DNA of 63,581 nt from Desulfobacterales bacterium (lineage in GTDB: Bacteria > Desulfobacterota > Desulfobulbia > Desulfobulbales > BM004). Shown in pieces: positions 9,387-17,395 of this stretch (within the stretch, counting starts at the first letter, position 1; every line of letters starts with the position of its first letter). A program made the translations under genes and the position numbers. Below the pieces are notes generated by a model. It ran no database searches. It worked only from the letters and a program-made list of their open reading frames with translations, and was not told the origin of the DNA. The DNA is taken from the NCBI GenBank assembly GCA_021647905.1, contig JAKITW010000007.1, positions 1-63,581 on the forward strand. Direction: 5' to 3'.

Positions 9387-9416
9387 GGGGTCGCTTCGGC
9401 GGCCCCTGCTTTTTTC
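9387..9416 (+). terminator. TTCG-loop hairpin with U-run just before the NYN gene
   Basis: GGGGTCGC, a TTCG tetraloop and GCGGCCCC form an eight-pair stem (one T-G wobble) followed by six T at 9410-9415, only 12 bases before the ATG at 9428. It has the form of an intrinsic terminator inside the leader, so it could attenuate the NYN gene or end a short upstream RNA. A TTGACA at 9314 has no well-spaced -10 partner. The remainder of 9160-9386 shows no gene. Confidence 0.55.
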
Positions 9417-9427
9417 TGGGGTTATAA

Positions 9428-10051
9428 ATGCGAACATCGATCTATGTTGATGGTTTTAATCTCTACTACCGAGCCCTCAAGGGTTCTCCCTACAAGTGGT
9501 TGGACTTAAAAGCGTTAACAGCCAACCTCTTGCAGCCCCACCATATTATCGCTGAAATTAAATACTTCACTGCCATTGTTTCCGGGAATATCGATCCCGG
9601 ACAACCGATCCGTCAGAAGACGTACATACGGGCACTTGAGAAATATGTGCCCGAGGCTTCCGTGTACTATGGCCACTTTTTGAGCCATCCGGTCTCGGCG
9701 CCGCAATACCCTTTAACCAATCCGCTTCAGTTCGCTAAGGTTATGAAGACGGAGGAAAAGGGCTCTGATGTCAACATGGCGGTTCATATCCTGAATGATG
9801 CCTGGCTTGACAGGTATGATTGTGCCGTGATCATATCGAATGATAGTGATCTGGCAGAGTCGTTGCGCCTGGTTCGTGAACAGCACAACAAAGTGATCGG
9901 CCTGCTTTCTCCGTTGATCAACGGGCATCCCTCCCGGGAACTCCAGAAGCATGCCCATTTTGTCAAAAGAATCAGAAAAGGGGTTTTGAAAATTTCACAG
10001 TTGCCTTCCCCCATCCCTGGATCTACCATTCGCAAGCCGCAAGGCTGGTAA
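9428..10051 (+). CDS. NYN-domain (PIN-like) putative RNase
   Basis: A 207-residue protein of the NYN/LabA-like PIN superfamily. Acidic metal-binding residues are at the expected places: YVDGFNLYY (Asp8), the EKGSDVNMA segment and ISNDSDLAE. These proteins are generally small metal-dependent ribonucleases; the target is unknown. It is the only gene between the two tRNA-Glu-derived repeats and is lower in GC than its neighbours, which suggests acquisition. A terminator hairpin precedes the ATG, and a strong bidirectional terminator follows the stop. NYN genes are common in defence and mobile contexts, but a defence role here is only inferred. Confidence 0.88.
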   Translation: MRTSIYVDGFNLYYRALKGSPYKWLDLKALTANLLQPHHIIAEIKYFTAIVSGNIDPGQPIRQKTYIRALEKYVPEASVYYGHFLSHPVSAPQYPLTNPLQFAKVMKTEEKGSDVNMAVHILNDAWLDRYDCAVIISNDSDLAESLRLVREQHNKVIGLLSPLINGHPSRELQKHAHFVKRIRKGVLKISQLPSPIPGSTIRKPQGW

Positions 10052-10092
10052 GAGTCGAGATAGATTTACCCCAACCATTTATCCGAAAACAA

Positions 10093-10129
10093 GAAAAGGG
10101 GTTAGCCATTCACGGCTAACCCCTTTTTA
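10093..10129. terminator. Bidirectional intrinsic terminator between NYN gene and tRNA-Glu
   Basis: A perfect stem, GGGGTTAGCC / GGCTAACCCC, is flanked by A-rich and T-rich tracts on the two sides. It can terminate the NYN transcript rightward and the tRNA-Lys/tRNA-Glu transcript leftward. It begins six bases beyond the tRNA-Glu CCA. Confidence 0.9.
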
Positions 10130-10134
10130 TTACT

Positions 10135-10212
<78 letters not shown>

Positions 10213-10228
10213 AGGTCTTTGTTTAAGA

Positions 10229-10304
10229 TGGTGGGTCGTGCGCGACTCGAACGCGCGACTCTCTGCTTAAAAGGCAGATACTCTACCAGCTGAGTTAACG
10301 ACCC
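10229..10304 (-). tRNA. tRNA-Lys (anticodon TTT)
   Basis: The minus-strand sequence starts GGGTCGT and pairs with ACGACCC, then A and an encoded CCA. The anticodon arm TCTGC-CTTTTAA-GCAGA gives anticodon TTT. The T arm GCGCG-TTCGAGT-CGCGC is complete. Total length is 76 nt. Confidence 0.97.
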
Positions 10305-10589
10305 ACTTGGAAGAAGGGTTACATACAATAGCCCGGGGGCGATGTCAAGAGCTTGGGTGTGGGTTTGTATATTTTCTTCTCCCGGTCTACGGCGTTGCAG
10401 CTTGGTGGTAGCAGGGTTTTCCGGCCGGGCGCCGTATTTTTCCGAATACCCGGCCAAGCGCCATCCCCCTGACATCAAATTCCTTGTGGAGTGCTGCCAG
10501 GTTTGCTATTCTCGGATGAGTTTCAATGGTCGTCGCCTTTACCCTGTGATTTCGTTACAAACGGGTGAATAAGGCTGCTTGTGGGCGCT

Positions 10590-10619
10590 GCCGTGCCGGT
10601 CGGCACGGCTCTTTTTTTT
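10590..10619 (+). terminator. Intrinsic terminator upstream of rdgC-like gene
   Basis: GCCGTGCC-GGTC-GGCACGGC is a perfect eight-pair stem followed by TC and eight T. It lies 26 bp before the rdgC-like ATG. No protein gene precedes it on the plus strand, so it either ends a small unannotated RNA from about 10310-10610 or attenuates the rdgC-like transcript. Confidence 0.8.
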
Positions 10620-10644
10620 CATGGATTAATCAGGAGGTGTTCCC

Positions 10645-11250
10645 ATGGGATTTCTTTCCGGGTCAGCCAGTTACGTACGCTACGCGGTTGAGGGCGACCT
10701 GCCGGAAAAATTTTTTGAATTCGTGGCCGAGCGTGTCGCCGGGTTCAGTTTCCGGGACATCGACGATACCCTGGATGAGTATTCCATCGGCTGGGTGTCG
10801 GTTGGAAACATGTTCGACAGCCGCTTCGCCTTTGGTTCCTACACCGTGGCAGATTATATCGTCCTGGCCATGCGCATCGATGAGCGCAAGGTGCCGGCGG
10901 CGATCTTGAACAAGTTCGCCAAAAAGGAAGAGGAACGGGTCAAGAAGGAACGTGAACTCCCCAAGCTGAGCCGGGCCCATCGCCAGGAGATCAAGGAACG
11001 GGTCCGTCAGCAGCTCGCCAGCCGGGCCGTACCCGCCCCATCGGTCTATGAGCTGTGCTGGAACCTGGCTGACAACACCGTGCTTTTCTTCAGCAATAAT
11101 AAAAAGGCCCAGGCGGTGCTGGAAGATTTTTTCAAGGATTGTTTCGAGGTCCACCTGGTGATGCAGGTACCCTATCTCGCGGCCGGCCACCTGCTCGGCC
11201 CAGACGGCGAGGAAGCTCTGGCCCAATTGCGGCCAACAATTTTTGTCTAA
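10645..11250 (+). CDS. RdgC-like recombination-associated protein (N-terminal half type)
   Basis: A 201-residue protein that resembles the N-terminal part of RdgC: an early conserved segment, a KVPAAILNKF segment, a charged helix of the ExxRVKKE type and a later WNLADNTVLFFSNNKKAQAV strand-helix unit that matches the RdgC pattern. RdgC of enterobacteria (~300 residues) forms a DNA-encircling dimer that modulates RecA. This protein is shorter, and the next gene may supply a partner. AGGAGG precedes ATG 10645. A family-1 mobile element is inserted six bases after its stop, splitting this gene from the next. Confidence 0.8.
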   Translation: MGFLSGSASYVRYAVEGDLPEKFFEFVAERVAGFSFRDIDDTLDEYSIGWVSVGNMFDSRFAFGSYTVADYIVLAMRIDERKVPAAILNKFAKKEEERVKKERELPKLSRAHRQEIKERVRQQLASRAVPAPSVYELCWNLADNTVLFFSNNKKAQAVLEDFFKDCFEVHLVMQVPYLAAGHLLGPDGEEALAQLRPTIFV

Positions 11251-11256
11251 TTCCGG

Positions 11257-11531
11257 GTAAGGTTTCGGTAAACCGCGTACGTTTGAGGTTGGACCGGGAA
11301 AGGGGTTTTCTTATACCGAACGGTGTAGCGGACCCTGAGCCGCAGCCGTGACGGCAAAAGCGGAATTTGAAACAACTTCGGCATGATATGGTTATGGGTT
11401 CCGAATCGCCGCCGCGGCGAAGCGAGTTCCTGCTTGATAGCCTGTTTATGAACAGCCGACCCTTCTCAATGGAGCGGCCGTTGGTAGAAGAAGACCCCTT
11501 TCCCGACAGGAGGGGTTTACTGAATGTTTAC
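11257..11531 (+). mobile_element. Family-1 IS66-like MITE, copy 1
   Basis: A 275-bp element flanked by a perfect 8-bp duplication AATTCCGG (11249-11256 and 11532-11539). It begins GTAAGGTTTCGGTAAACC and its reverse complement begins GTAAACATTCAGTAAACCCC. A second inverted block, GGGAAAGGGGTTTTCTT against GGGAAAGGGGTCTTCTT, extends the inverted ends to about 60 bp. GTAA ends with 8-bp duplications are typical of the IS66 family. No transposase is encoded. It lies between the rdgC-like gene and its neighbour, leaving the downstream ribosome binding site intact. A promoter-like TTGGAC, 17 bases, TATACC lies at 11289-11317. Confidence 0.93.
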
Positions 11532-11553
11532 AATTCCGGTCAGGGAAAAAATA

Positions 11554-12096
11554 ATGGATCTTGTTGATATCATAATTGAAAAAAAATTTCTGGGCCAGGA
11601 GTTCCTCACCTGGCTCTGGTATAAGAGCAACCAGCGCGGCGGCACGGTGTTTCTGGCCGAAACAGGCGATATCCAACTGGTCTTTGAAAAGCATATGCTG
11701 CTGGAGTTTGGCGAGGGCGAGGCCCACGAAAGGCTTATCTGTCAGGGGCTGCAGACCGAACTCCAGGAGGCCCGGATCGGCCTGTTGATGGGTAAAAAAC
11801 TGGAGCAGGCCCGGATCCGGCTGGCATACGGCGACCATGAGTGGTATTTTACCCTGTCCGCCACCCTGTTCGAGTTCCGCAGCGTCAAGGTGCCCAGAAC
11901 CATGGGCGCGGACGAGGAAAGAGACGATTCCCTGGCCTTTGAGGCCCGGGTGCTGGAGCGGGTGGGGATGATCGAGCAGGTCAACCGGATCATTGACGAG
12001 CTGTTCCGGATGTTCCTTGCCCTGCGCATTGGTCCGGACTGGGAGCAGGAACTGGCCGGGCTCAGGGCCTGGGTCCACAGCGCCGCGGAGAAATAA
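11554..12096 (+). CDS. Conserved protein downstream of rdgC-like gene
   Basis: A 180-residue acidic cytoplasmic protein that I cannot name with certainty. It begins DLVDIIIEKKFLGQEFLTWLWYKS; the GQEFLTWLW segment resembles a segment of some RdgC-family proteins, and with the gene before it the locus could be a two-gene RdgC. The start at 11554 is preferred: AGGGA lies ten bases upstream, while the longer frame from 11524 begins inside the mobile element. It abuts gatB with a 3-bp gap, so translation is probably coupled. The family-1 element now separates it from its likely operon partner. Confidence 0.8.
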   Translation: MDLVDIIIEKKFLGQEFLTWLWYKSNQRGGTVFLAETGDIQLVFEKHMLLEFGEGEAHERLICQGLQTELQEARIGLLMGKKLEQARIRLAYGDHEWYFTLSATLFEFRSVKVPRTMGADEERDDSLAFEARVLERVGMIEQVNRIIDELFRMFLALRIGPDWEQELAGLRAWVHSAAEK

Positions 12097-12099
12097 ATA

Positions 12100-13536
12100 A
12101 TGGAGTTTGAGACTGTAATCGGGCTGGAGATCCATGCCCAGTTAAAGACATTGAGCAAGATTTTCTGCGGTTGTTCCACTGCCTTCGGTGCGCCGGCCAA
12201 CACCCATACCTGCCCGGTCTGCCTGGGCATGCCCGGGGTGCTGCCGGTCTTGAACCACCAGGTGGTGGAGTATGCCATCCGGATGGCCCTGGCCACCAAC
12301 TGCGAGATCGGCGCAACCAACGTCTTTGCCCGCAAGAACTATTTTTATCCGGACCTGCCCAAGGGATATCAGATCTCCCAGTTCGAGCGTCCCCTTGCCG
12401 AGCATGGCTGGGTCGAAATCGAGGCGGCGGGCAGACATCGCCGCATCGGGCTCACCCGGATCCACATGGAGGAGGATGCCGGCAAGTTGATCCATGACGA
12501 GCATGAGTCCAAAAGCTACGTGGACCTCAACCGGACCGGGGTGCCGTTGATCGAGATCGTCAGCGAGCCGGATATCCGCTCGCCCGAGGAGGCGGCCGCC
12601 TATCTGAAAAAACTGCACGCCATTCTCCGCTACCTGGATATCTGCGACGGCAATATGCAGGAAGGCAGCTTCCGTTGCGATGCCAATATCTCGCTTCGGC
12701 CCAAGGGGCAAGAGGAACTCGGCACCCGCACCGAGCTGAAGAACATGAACTCCTTCCGTAACGTGCAGAGGGCCCTGGAATATGAAGAGAGGCGGCAGCG
12801 GGACCTGCTCCTGGACAACGGCGAGGTGGTGCAGGAGACCCTGCTCTGGGATGCGGATAAAAACGTGACCACCTCCATGCGCGGCAAGGAGGAGGCCCAT
12901 GATTATCGCTATTTCCCGGACCCGGATCTGGTGCCGGTGGTGATTGACCGGCAGTGGATCGAGCGGGTCCGGGCCACCATGCCCGAGCTGCCCGATGAGC
13001 GCAAGTCCCGGTTTATTACCGAGTTTGAGCTGCCGGAATACGATGCCGGGGTGTTGACCGCGGATCGGGAGCTGGCCGATTATTTCGAAAGCGCCCACGC
13101 CCTCTATCCCCGGGCCAAAAAACTCAGCAACTGGATCATGACCGAACTGATGCGGGAACTGCGCAACGAGGATGCTGGTATCACTGCCTGCGCGGTGGGT
13201 CCGGAGAATCTGGCCGCGCTCCTGAAGATGATCGAGGCCGGTACCATCAGCGGCAAGATCGCCAAGACGGTGTTTGCGGAGATGATGGCCAGCGGCAAGG
13301 ATGCCGGGACCATTGTCAAGGAGAAGAACCTTGTCCAGGTAAGCGATGCGGACGAGTTGCTCGGGATGGTCCGCGAGATTCTCGCGGCCAACCCCCGGCA
13401 GGTGGCGGATTTCAGGGGCGGCAAGACCAAGCTGATCGGCTTTTTTGTCGGCCAGTTGATGCAGAAGACCAGGGGCAAGGCCAACCCCAGGCTGGCCAAT
13501 CAACTCTTTGCCAGGGAGTTGGCCAAGGATAAATGA
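12100..13536 (+). CDS. gatB: Asp/Glu-tRNA(Asn/Gln) amidotransferase subunit B
   Basis: A 478-residue GatB. Signature regions are the start [14 protein letters not shown], the zinc-type cysteines CGCSTAF and [25 protein letters not shown] and a [10 protein letters not shown] block. The C-terminal YqeY/GatB tail domain ends near FARELAKDK. With GatA and GatC it converts misacylated Glu-tRNA(Gln) or Asp-tRNA(Asn); the other subunits are not in this window. Length is normal. It is followed by a family-2 element and radC. Confidence 0.97.
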   Translation: MEFETVIGLEIHAQLKTLSKIFCGCSTAFGAPANTHTCPVCLGMPGVLPVLNHQVVEYAIRMALATNCEIGATNVFARKNYFYPDLPKGYQISQFERPLAEHGWVEIEAAGRHRRIGLTRIHMEEDAGKLIHDEHESKSYVDLNRTGVPLIEIVSEPDIRSPEEAAAYLKKLHAILRYLDICDGNMQEGSFRCDANISLRPKGQEELGTRTELKNMNSFRNVQRALEYEERRQRDLLLDNGEVVQETLLWDADKNVTTSMRGKEEAHDYRYFPDPDLVPVVIDRQWIERVRATMPELPDERKSRFITEFELPEYDAGVLTADRELADYFESAHALYPRAKKLSNWIMTELMRELRNEDAGITACAVGPENLAALLKMIEAGTISGKIAKTVFAEMMASGKDAGTIVKEKNLVQVSDADELLGMVREILAANPRQVADFRGGKTKLIGFFVGQLMQKTRGKANPRLANQLFARELAKDK

Positions 13537-13558
13537 TCACCTGCAACCACCGTGGTTC

Positions 13559-13710
13559 GTAACCGTTCACCGGGGGTACGGAATTACGGTAACCTCATGC
13601 CCGTAAGCGTTTACCAGTGGTTTAGATTCGTTCATTTGGGACAGCGAAGCATACTGGTGCTATTCGAGCAGGCCCAAATGGGCGAAGATGAGGTGCTGGT
13701 GAACGCTTGC
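13559..13710 (+). mobile_element. Family-2 IS66-like MITE, copy A
   Basis: A 152-bp element beginning GTAACCGTTCACC and ending GGTGAACGCTTGC, between 8-bp flanks CGTGGTTC and CTTGGTTC (7 of 8 match). A second internal GTAAGCGTTTACCAGTGG is inverted relative to the right end, so the left side carries two terminus-like motifs. It is nearly identical to 30177-30328 in opposite orientation. It lies between gatB and radC, 28 bp from the radC ATG. Confidence 0.9.
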
Positions 13711-13738
13711 CTTGGTTCCAATCGGCAAGGAGGGATTC

Positions 13739-14485
13739 ATGGAAAAGGGCGATTGGCGAAAAAAAGGCGCCGGCCACCGGCAGCGGTTGCGGGACAAGTT
13801 CCTCGCCCGCGGCATCAAGGCCTTTAACGACGATGAACTGCTCGAACTGCTGCTCAGTTTCGGCACCCCGCGGATCGACTGCAAGGACACGGCCCGGGCC
13901 GTGCTGGCCCATTTCAACAACTCCCTGGCCGCGGTGCTGGACGCCCCGGCCGAGGAGTTGATCAAGATAAAGGGCATGGGCCGGAAGAACATCTTTGCCC
14001 TTCATTTTGTCCAGGGAACGGCCCGGCGTTATCTCAAGCAGCGGGTACTCGGCAAGCAGTACATCCATTCCTCCCGCGAGGTGGGCGACTACCTTGTCCA
14101 CCTGCTGCGGGGCCGGGAGCGGGAGGTGTTCATCGCTGTTTTTCTCGATGGTGCCCATGCGGTGATTGCCACCGAGACCGTGGCCGAGGGTACTATTTCA
14201 GTGAACACCATCTATCCGCGCGAATTAATCAAGCAGGCCCTGAAGTACAATGCCGCCGCGCTGATCGTGGCCCACAACCACCCCTCCGGCAGCCTGACCC
14301 CGTCGGCCCAGGATATCAACCTGACCCGGACCCTGTTCATGGCCTGTTCCCTGATGAACATCACCCTGCTCGACCATCTCCTGGTCGGCGCGGCGCAAGA
14401 GGTATACAGCTTTGCCGATCACGGCCTGATGACCGATATCAGCTCCCGATGCGCCCAACTCCTCAACCAGCCGGACCGGGGCTGA
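13739..14485 (+). CDS. radC: RadC/JAB-domain protein
   Basis: A 248-residue RadC-family protein. A helix-hairpin-helix region (LIKIKGMGRKNIFAL) is followed by an MPN/JAB domain with the metal motif HNHPSGSLTPSAQD. The family is widely annotated as DNA repair, but its real function is uncertain. Start 13739 (MEKGDW) is chosen because AAGGAGGG precedes it at good spacing; the longer frame to 13712 begins in the flank of the family-2 element. The stop is one base before the hemW ATG. Confidence 0.93.
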   Translation: MEKGDWRKKGAGHRQRLRDKFLARGIKAFNDDELLELLLSFGTPRIDCKDTARAVLAHFNNSLAAVLDAPAEELIKIKGMGRKNIFALHFVQGTARRYLKQRVLGKQYIHSSREVGDYLVHLLRGREREVFIAVFLDGAHAVIATETVAEGTISVNTIYPRELIKQALKYNAAALIVAHNHPSGSLTPSAQDINLTRTLFMACSLMNITLLDHLLVGAAQEVYSFADHGLMTDISSRCAQLLNQPDRG

Positions 14486-14486
14486 G

Positions 14487-15671
14487 ATGGAGGTGTACGA
14501 CCTGCCGGGCCCGGGCCAGGGCGAGGAGATTGCCACCATTTATGTGCATGTCCCCTTCTGCCGGAGCAGATGTCCTTACTGCTCCTTTGTCTCCTTTGTT
14601 GTTGACCGGGACGGGCAGGTCGTTGACTACGGCCGGGCGTTGATCGACCAGGCCAAGGCCATGGCTGAAAATCCCTGGGTCCGGGCGCGTCAATTTACCT
14701 CGCTGTTTTTCGGGGGCGGCACCCCTGCCCGGCTGTCCGTTGACCAACTGGCGGCCCTGTGCGATATTTTTTTGCGCCGCTACCCCTTTTCCACGGAAGT
14801 TGAACCCGAGGTAAGCCTTGAGACCAACCCCAACACGGTATCCCGGCAGATGCTTGCTGGTCTGCGCCAGGCCGGAATCAACCGGCTCAGCATCGGGGTC
14901 CAGTCCCTTTCCGACCGGCTGTTAAAGAAACTGGGCCGCACCCATTCCGCGGCCGATGCCCGCCGGGCCGTGCGCCTGGCCCGGCAGGCCGGGTTTGCCA
15001 ATCTCAACCTGGACCTGATGTATGGCCTGCCGAGGCAGTCAACGGCCGACTGGCAAGAGACCCTGGCCAGGGCCCTTGAGCTTGGGCCCGAGCATCTGGC
15101 GATCTATGAGCTGACCGTTGAGCCGGGCACCCCTTTTGCCGGACGGCTGGCGGCCGGCGACCTGCACCTGCCGGATGAGGAGACCCTGCTGGCCATGGCG
15201 GAGGTAACCGCGACGCTGTTGAACCAGGCCGGGTTTACGCGCTACGAGATCTCCAACTACGGCCGGCCCGGTTATTATTGCCGCCACAATATCAATTACT
15301 GGGAAAACGGCCCCTATCTCGGCATCGGCGCCGGGGCGGTCTCCTGTTTTTCCGGGGTGCGGATCCGCAACGTCGAGGATCCTGGGGAATTTGTCCGGAT
15401 GGTGGCGGCCGGCCGGCCCCCTTTTCTAGACGCGGAATGCCTGGACCACCAATCCCGGTTCCGGGAGACGGTGATCATGGGGCTGCGAATGCTGGACGGG
15501 ATCTCCTGCAGCCGGCTTGAAGAACGGTTCGGGCTCGAGCCGCGCCAGTATTATGGGCCGCTGCTGGAGCGGCTGATAAAAGAGGGCTGGCTGGCTGGCA
15601 GCGGAGACCGGCTCCGCCTTACCGGCCCGGGGCTTGGTGTGGCCGATTCAGTGTTGAGCCAGCTGGTATAA
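14487..15671 (+). CDS. hemW: HemW-like radical SAM protein (coproporphyrinogen oxidase-like)
   Basis: A 394-residue radical SAM protein. YVHVPFCRSRCPYCSF holds the CX3CX2C iron-sulfur motif, GGGTPARL binds SAM, and LSIGVQSLSD is the usual HemN/HemW signature. The C-terminal HemN domain has YEISNYGRPGYYCRHN. HemW is now regarded as a haem chaperone, not the anaerobic coproporphyrinogen oxidase; the two are hard to separate by sequence alone. It follows radC directly and precedes radA by 18 bp, forming a likely operon. Confidence 0.9.
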   Translation: MEVYDLPGPGQGEEIATIYVHVPFCRSRCPYCSFVSFVVDRDGQVVDYGRALIDQAKAMAENPWVRARQFTSLFFGGGTPARLSVDQLAALCDIFLRRYPFSTEVEPEVSLETNPNTVSRQMLAGLRQAGINRLSIGVQSLSDRLLKKLGRTHSAADARRAVRLARQAGFANLNLDLMYGLPRQSTADWQETLARALELGPEHLAIYELTVEPGTPFAGRLAAGDLHLPDEETLLAMAEVTATLLNQAGFTRYEISNYGRPGYYCRHNINYWENGPYLGIGAGAVSCFSGVRIRNVEDPGEFVRMVAAGRPPFLDAECLDHQSRFRETVIMGLRMLDGISCSRLEERFGLEPRQYYGPLLERLIKEGWLAGSGDRLRLTGPGLGVADSVLSQLV

Positions 15672-15689
15672 GGGAAAAAGAGATAAGAG

Positions 15690-17072
15690 ATGACCATGAA
15701 GGCAAAGAAACCGGAAGTTGTTTATATCTGCCAGGGCTGCGGCTATCAGAGCCGTAAATGGCTGGGCCGCTGCCCTGACTGCCGGGAGTGGCAGAGCCTG
15801 GTTGAAGAACGGGTCACTGCCTCCCGCGGCGGCGGGACCGGAACTAAAACCGCGACCGCCATCCCGGTCCCGCTGGTGTCGGCGCCCGAGGATGACGATC
15901 AGCGCTCCACCACTGGAATCGCGGAGCTGGACCGGGTCCTGGGCAACGGGGTGGTGCCGGGCTCGATGATCCTCATCGGCGGCGACCCCGGGATCGGCAA
16001 ATCCACCCTGATGCTCCACATGCTGGCCGGGATGGCGGCCCAGGGGTGCCGGGTTCTCTATGTAAGCGGCGAGGAATCGGTGCAGCAGATCAAGATGCGG
16101 GCCAGACGGCTCAATGCCTTGCACCCTGACTTGTTCCTGGCCATGGAGAGCAATGTTGAGGCGATTATCGGTATGGCCGACCATATGCAGCCCGGCCTGC
16201 TGGTGGTGGATTCGATCCAGACCCTGTTTACCGAGGAGTTTCCCTCGGCCCCGGGCAGCGTCACCCAGGTGCGCGAATCCGCGGCCCGGCTGATGACCCT
16301 GGCCAAGACCAGCCGGATCCCGGTGGTGCTGGTGGGTCATGTGACCAAGGACGGGGCCATTGCCGGCCCCCGGGTGCTGGAGCATATGGTGGATTGCGTT
16401 CTCTATTTTGAGGGGGATCGCGGCCATGCCTTCCGGATCCTGCGCACGGTCAAGAACCGCTATGGCTCCACCAACGAGATCGGGGTGTTTGAGATGAAGG
16501 AAGAGGGGCTGGTCCAGGTGGACAACCCCTCGGAGATATTTCTGGCCGAGCGTTCGGTCGATGTGCCCGGCTCGGTGGTGATGCCGAGCATTGAGGGCAG
16601 CCGGCCGATCCTGGTGGAGGTCCAGGCCCTGGTCAGCTCCACCAACTTCGGCACCCCGCGGCGGACCGCCATCGGCGCCGACCCCCAGCGGCTGGCCCTG
16701 TTGACCGCGGTGCTGGAGAAAAAGGCCGGCCTCTCCCTGGTGGCCAATGATATCTTTTTAAATATCGCCGGCGGGATCAGGATCGACGAGCCGGCCCTGG
16801 ACCTGGGCGTGATCAGCGCGATTGCCTCCGGCTTCCTCGAACGGCCGATTCCGGCCGCCACCGTGGTCTGCGGCGAGGTCGGCCTGGCCGGCGAGGTGCG
16901 CGCCGTCGGCCAGATCGAGATGCGACTCAAGGAGGCCTACCGGCTGGGTTTCACCCGGTTTATCCTGCCGCGCAGCAATGCGGCGCGACTGGGGGCCAAG
17001 GTCCGCAAACAGACCCCGCTGGAGTTGATCGGGGTGGCCACGGTAACGGAACTTCTGGACAGGGTTTTTTGA
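15690..17072 (+). CDS. radA: DNA repair protein RadA
   Basis: A 460-residue RadA (Sms). An N-terminal four-cysteine zinc finger (CQGCGYQS, then CPDC) is followed by the RecA-like ATPase with Walker A GGDPGIGKST and the KNRYGSTNEIGVFEM motif, then a Lon-like C-terminal domain (about residues 290-460). RadA is a branch-migration helicase that helps RecA-dependent recombination. It ends the plus-strand gatB-radC-hemW-radA run and is convergent with a DUF167 gene 20 bp away. Confidence 0.97.
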   Translation: MTMKAKKPEVVYICQGCGYQSRKWLGRCPDCREWQSLVEERVTASRGGGTGTKTATAIPVPLVSAPEDDDQRSTTGIAELDRVLGNGVVPGSMILIGGDPGIGKSTLMLHMLAGMAAQGCRVLYVSGEESVQQIKMRARRLNALHPDLFLAMESNVEAIIGMADHMQPGLLVVDSIQTLFTEEFPSAPGSVTQVRESAARLMTLAKTSRIPVVLVGHVTKDGAIAGPRVLEHMVDCVLYFEGDRGHAFRILRTVKNRYGSTNEIGVFEMKEEGLVQVDNPSEIFLAERSVDVPGSVVMPSIEGSRPILVEVQALVSSTNFGTPRRTAIGADPQRLALLTAVLEKKAGLSLVANDIFLNIAGGIRIDEPALDLGVISAIASGFLERPIPAATVVCGEVGLAGEVRAVGQIEMRLKEAYRLGFTRFILPRSNAARLGAKVRKQTPLELIGVATVTELLDRVF

Positions 17073-17092
17073 CCGGGGTTCAAGCCTTTGGT

Positions 17093-17392
17093 TCAGCGGG
17101 CCAGATCCCGGTCAAGCACGGCCCGGACCTCGGCCGGGGAAAGGCGGGCCAGTTGCACCTGTTTGGTCCGGCTTTGCAGGCCTGACTTGATGGTGACAGC
17201 GGATTTGGGCAGACAAAAGAATTTGGCCAGATAGTCGATCACCATGGCGTTGGCCCTGTTGTCCACCGGCGGGGCGGTGACGGCCAGCTTGAGCGCATCG
17301 CCATGTCGGCCCTGGAATCTGGTGCGCGAGGCCCGCGGCTGGATGTAGAGGGTAAGAAGAACGCCGTTGTCATCGGAGCGGAGATAGGACAT
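17093..17392 (-). CDS. DUF167 (YggU-type) family protein
   Basis: A 99-residue protein of the small YggU/DUF167 family. Typical segments are LYIQPRASRTRFQGRHGD, LKLAVTAPPVDNRAN and the final LSPAEVRAVL region. Function is unknown across the family. It lies 3 bp after the DivIVA-domain gene, and these two with yggT form the common cell-division-linked neighbourhood, here interrupted by a mobile element. Confidence 0.92.
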   Translation of the reverse strand: MSYLRSDDNGVLLTLYIQPRASRTRFQGRHGDALKLAVTAPPVDNRANAMVIDYLAKFFCLPKSAVTIKSGLQSRTKQVQLARLSPAEVRAVLDRDLAR

Positions 17393-17395
17393 GGA

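Noticed and set aside
11367-11531. Open frame within family-1 elements (SESPPRRSEFLLDSLFMNS...) as a gene
   Set aside because: The frame runs out of each element into different flanking sequence, has no consistent stop or ribosome binding site and is explained by near-identity between element copies.
11524-11553. Upstream start of the gene after rdgC at 11524
   Set aside because: It lies inside the family-1 right terminus and would depend on the insertion; 11554 has a ribosome binding site.
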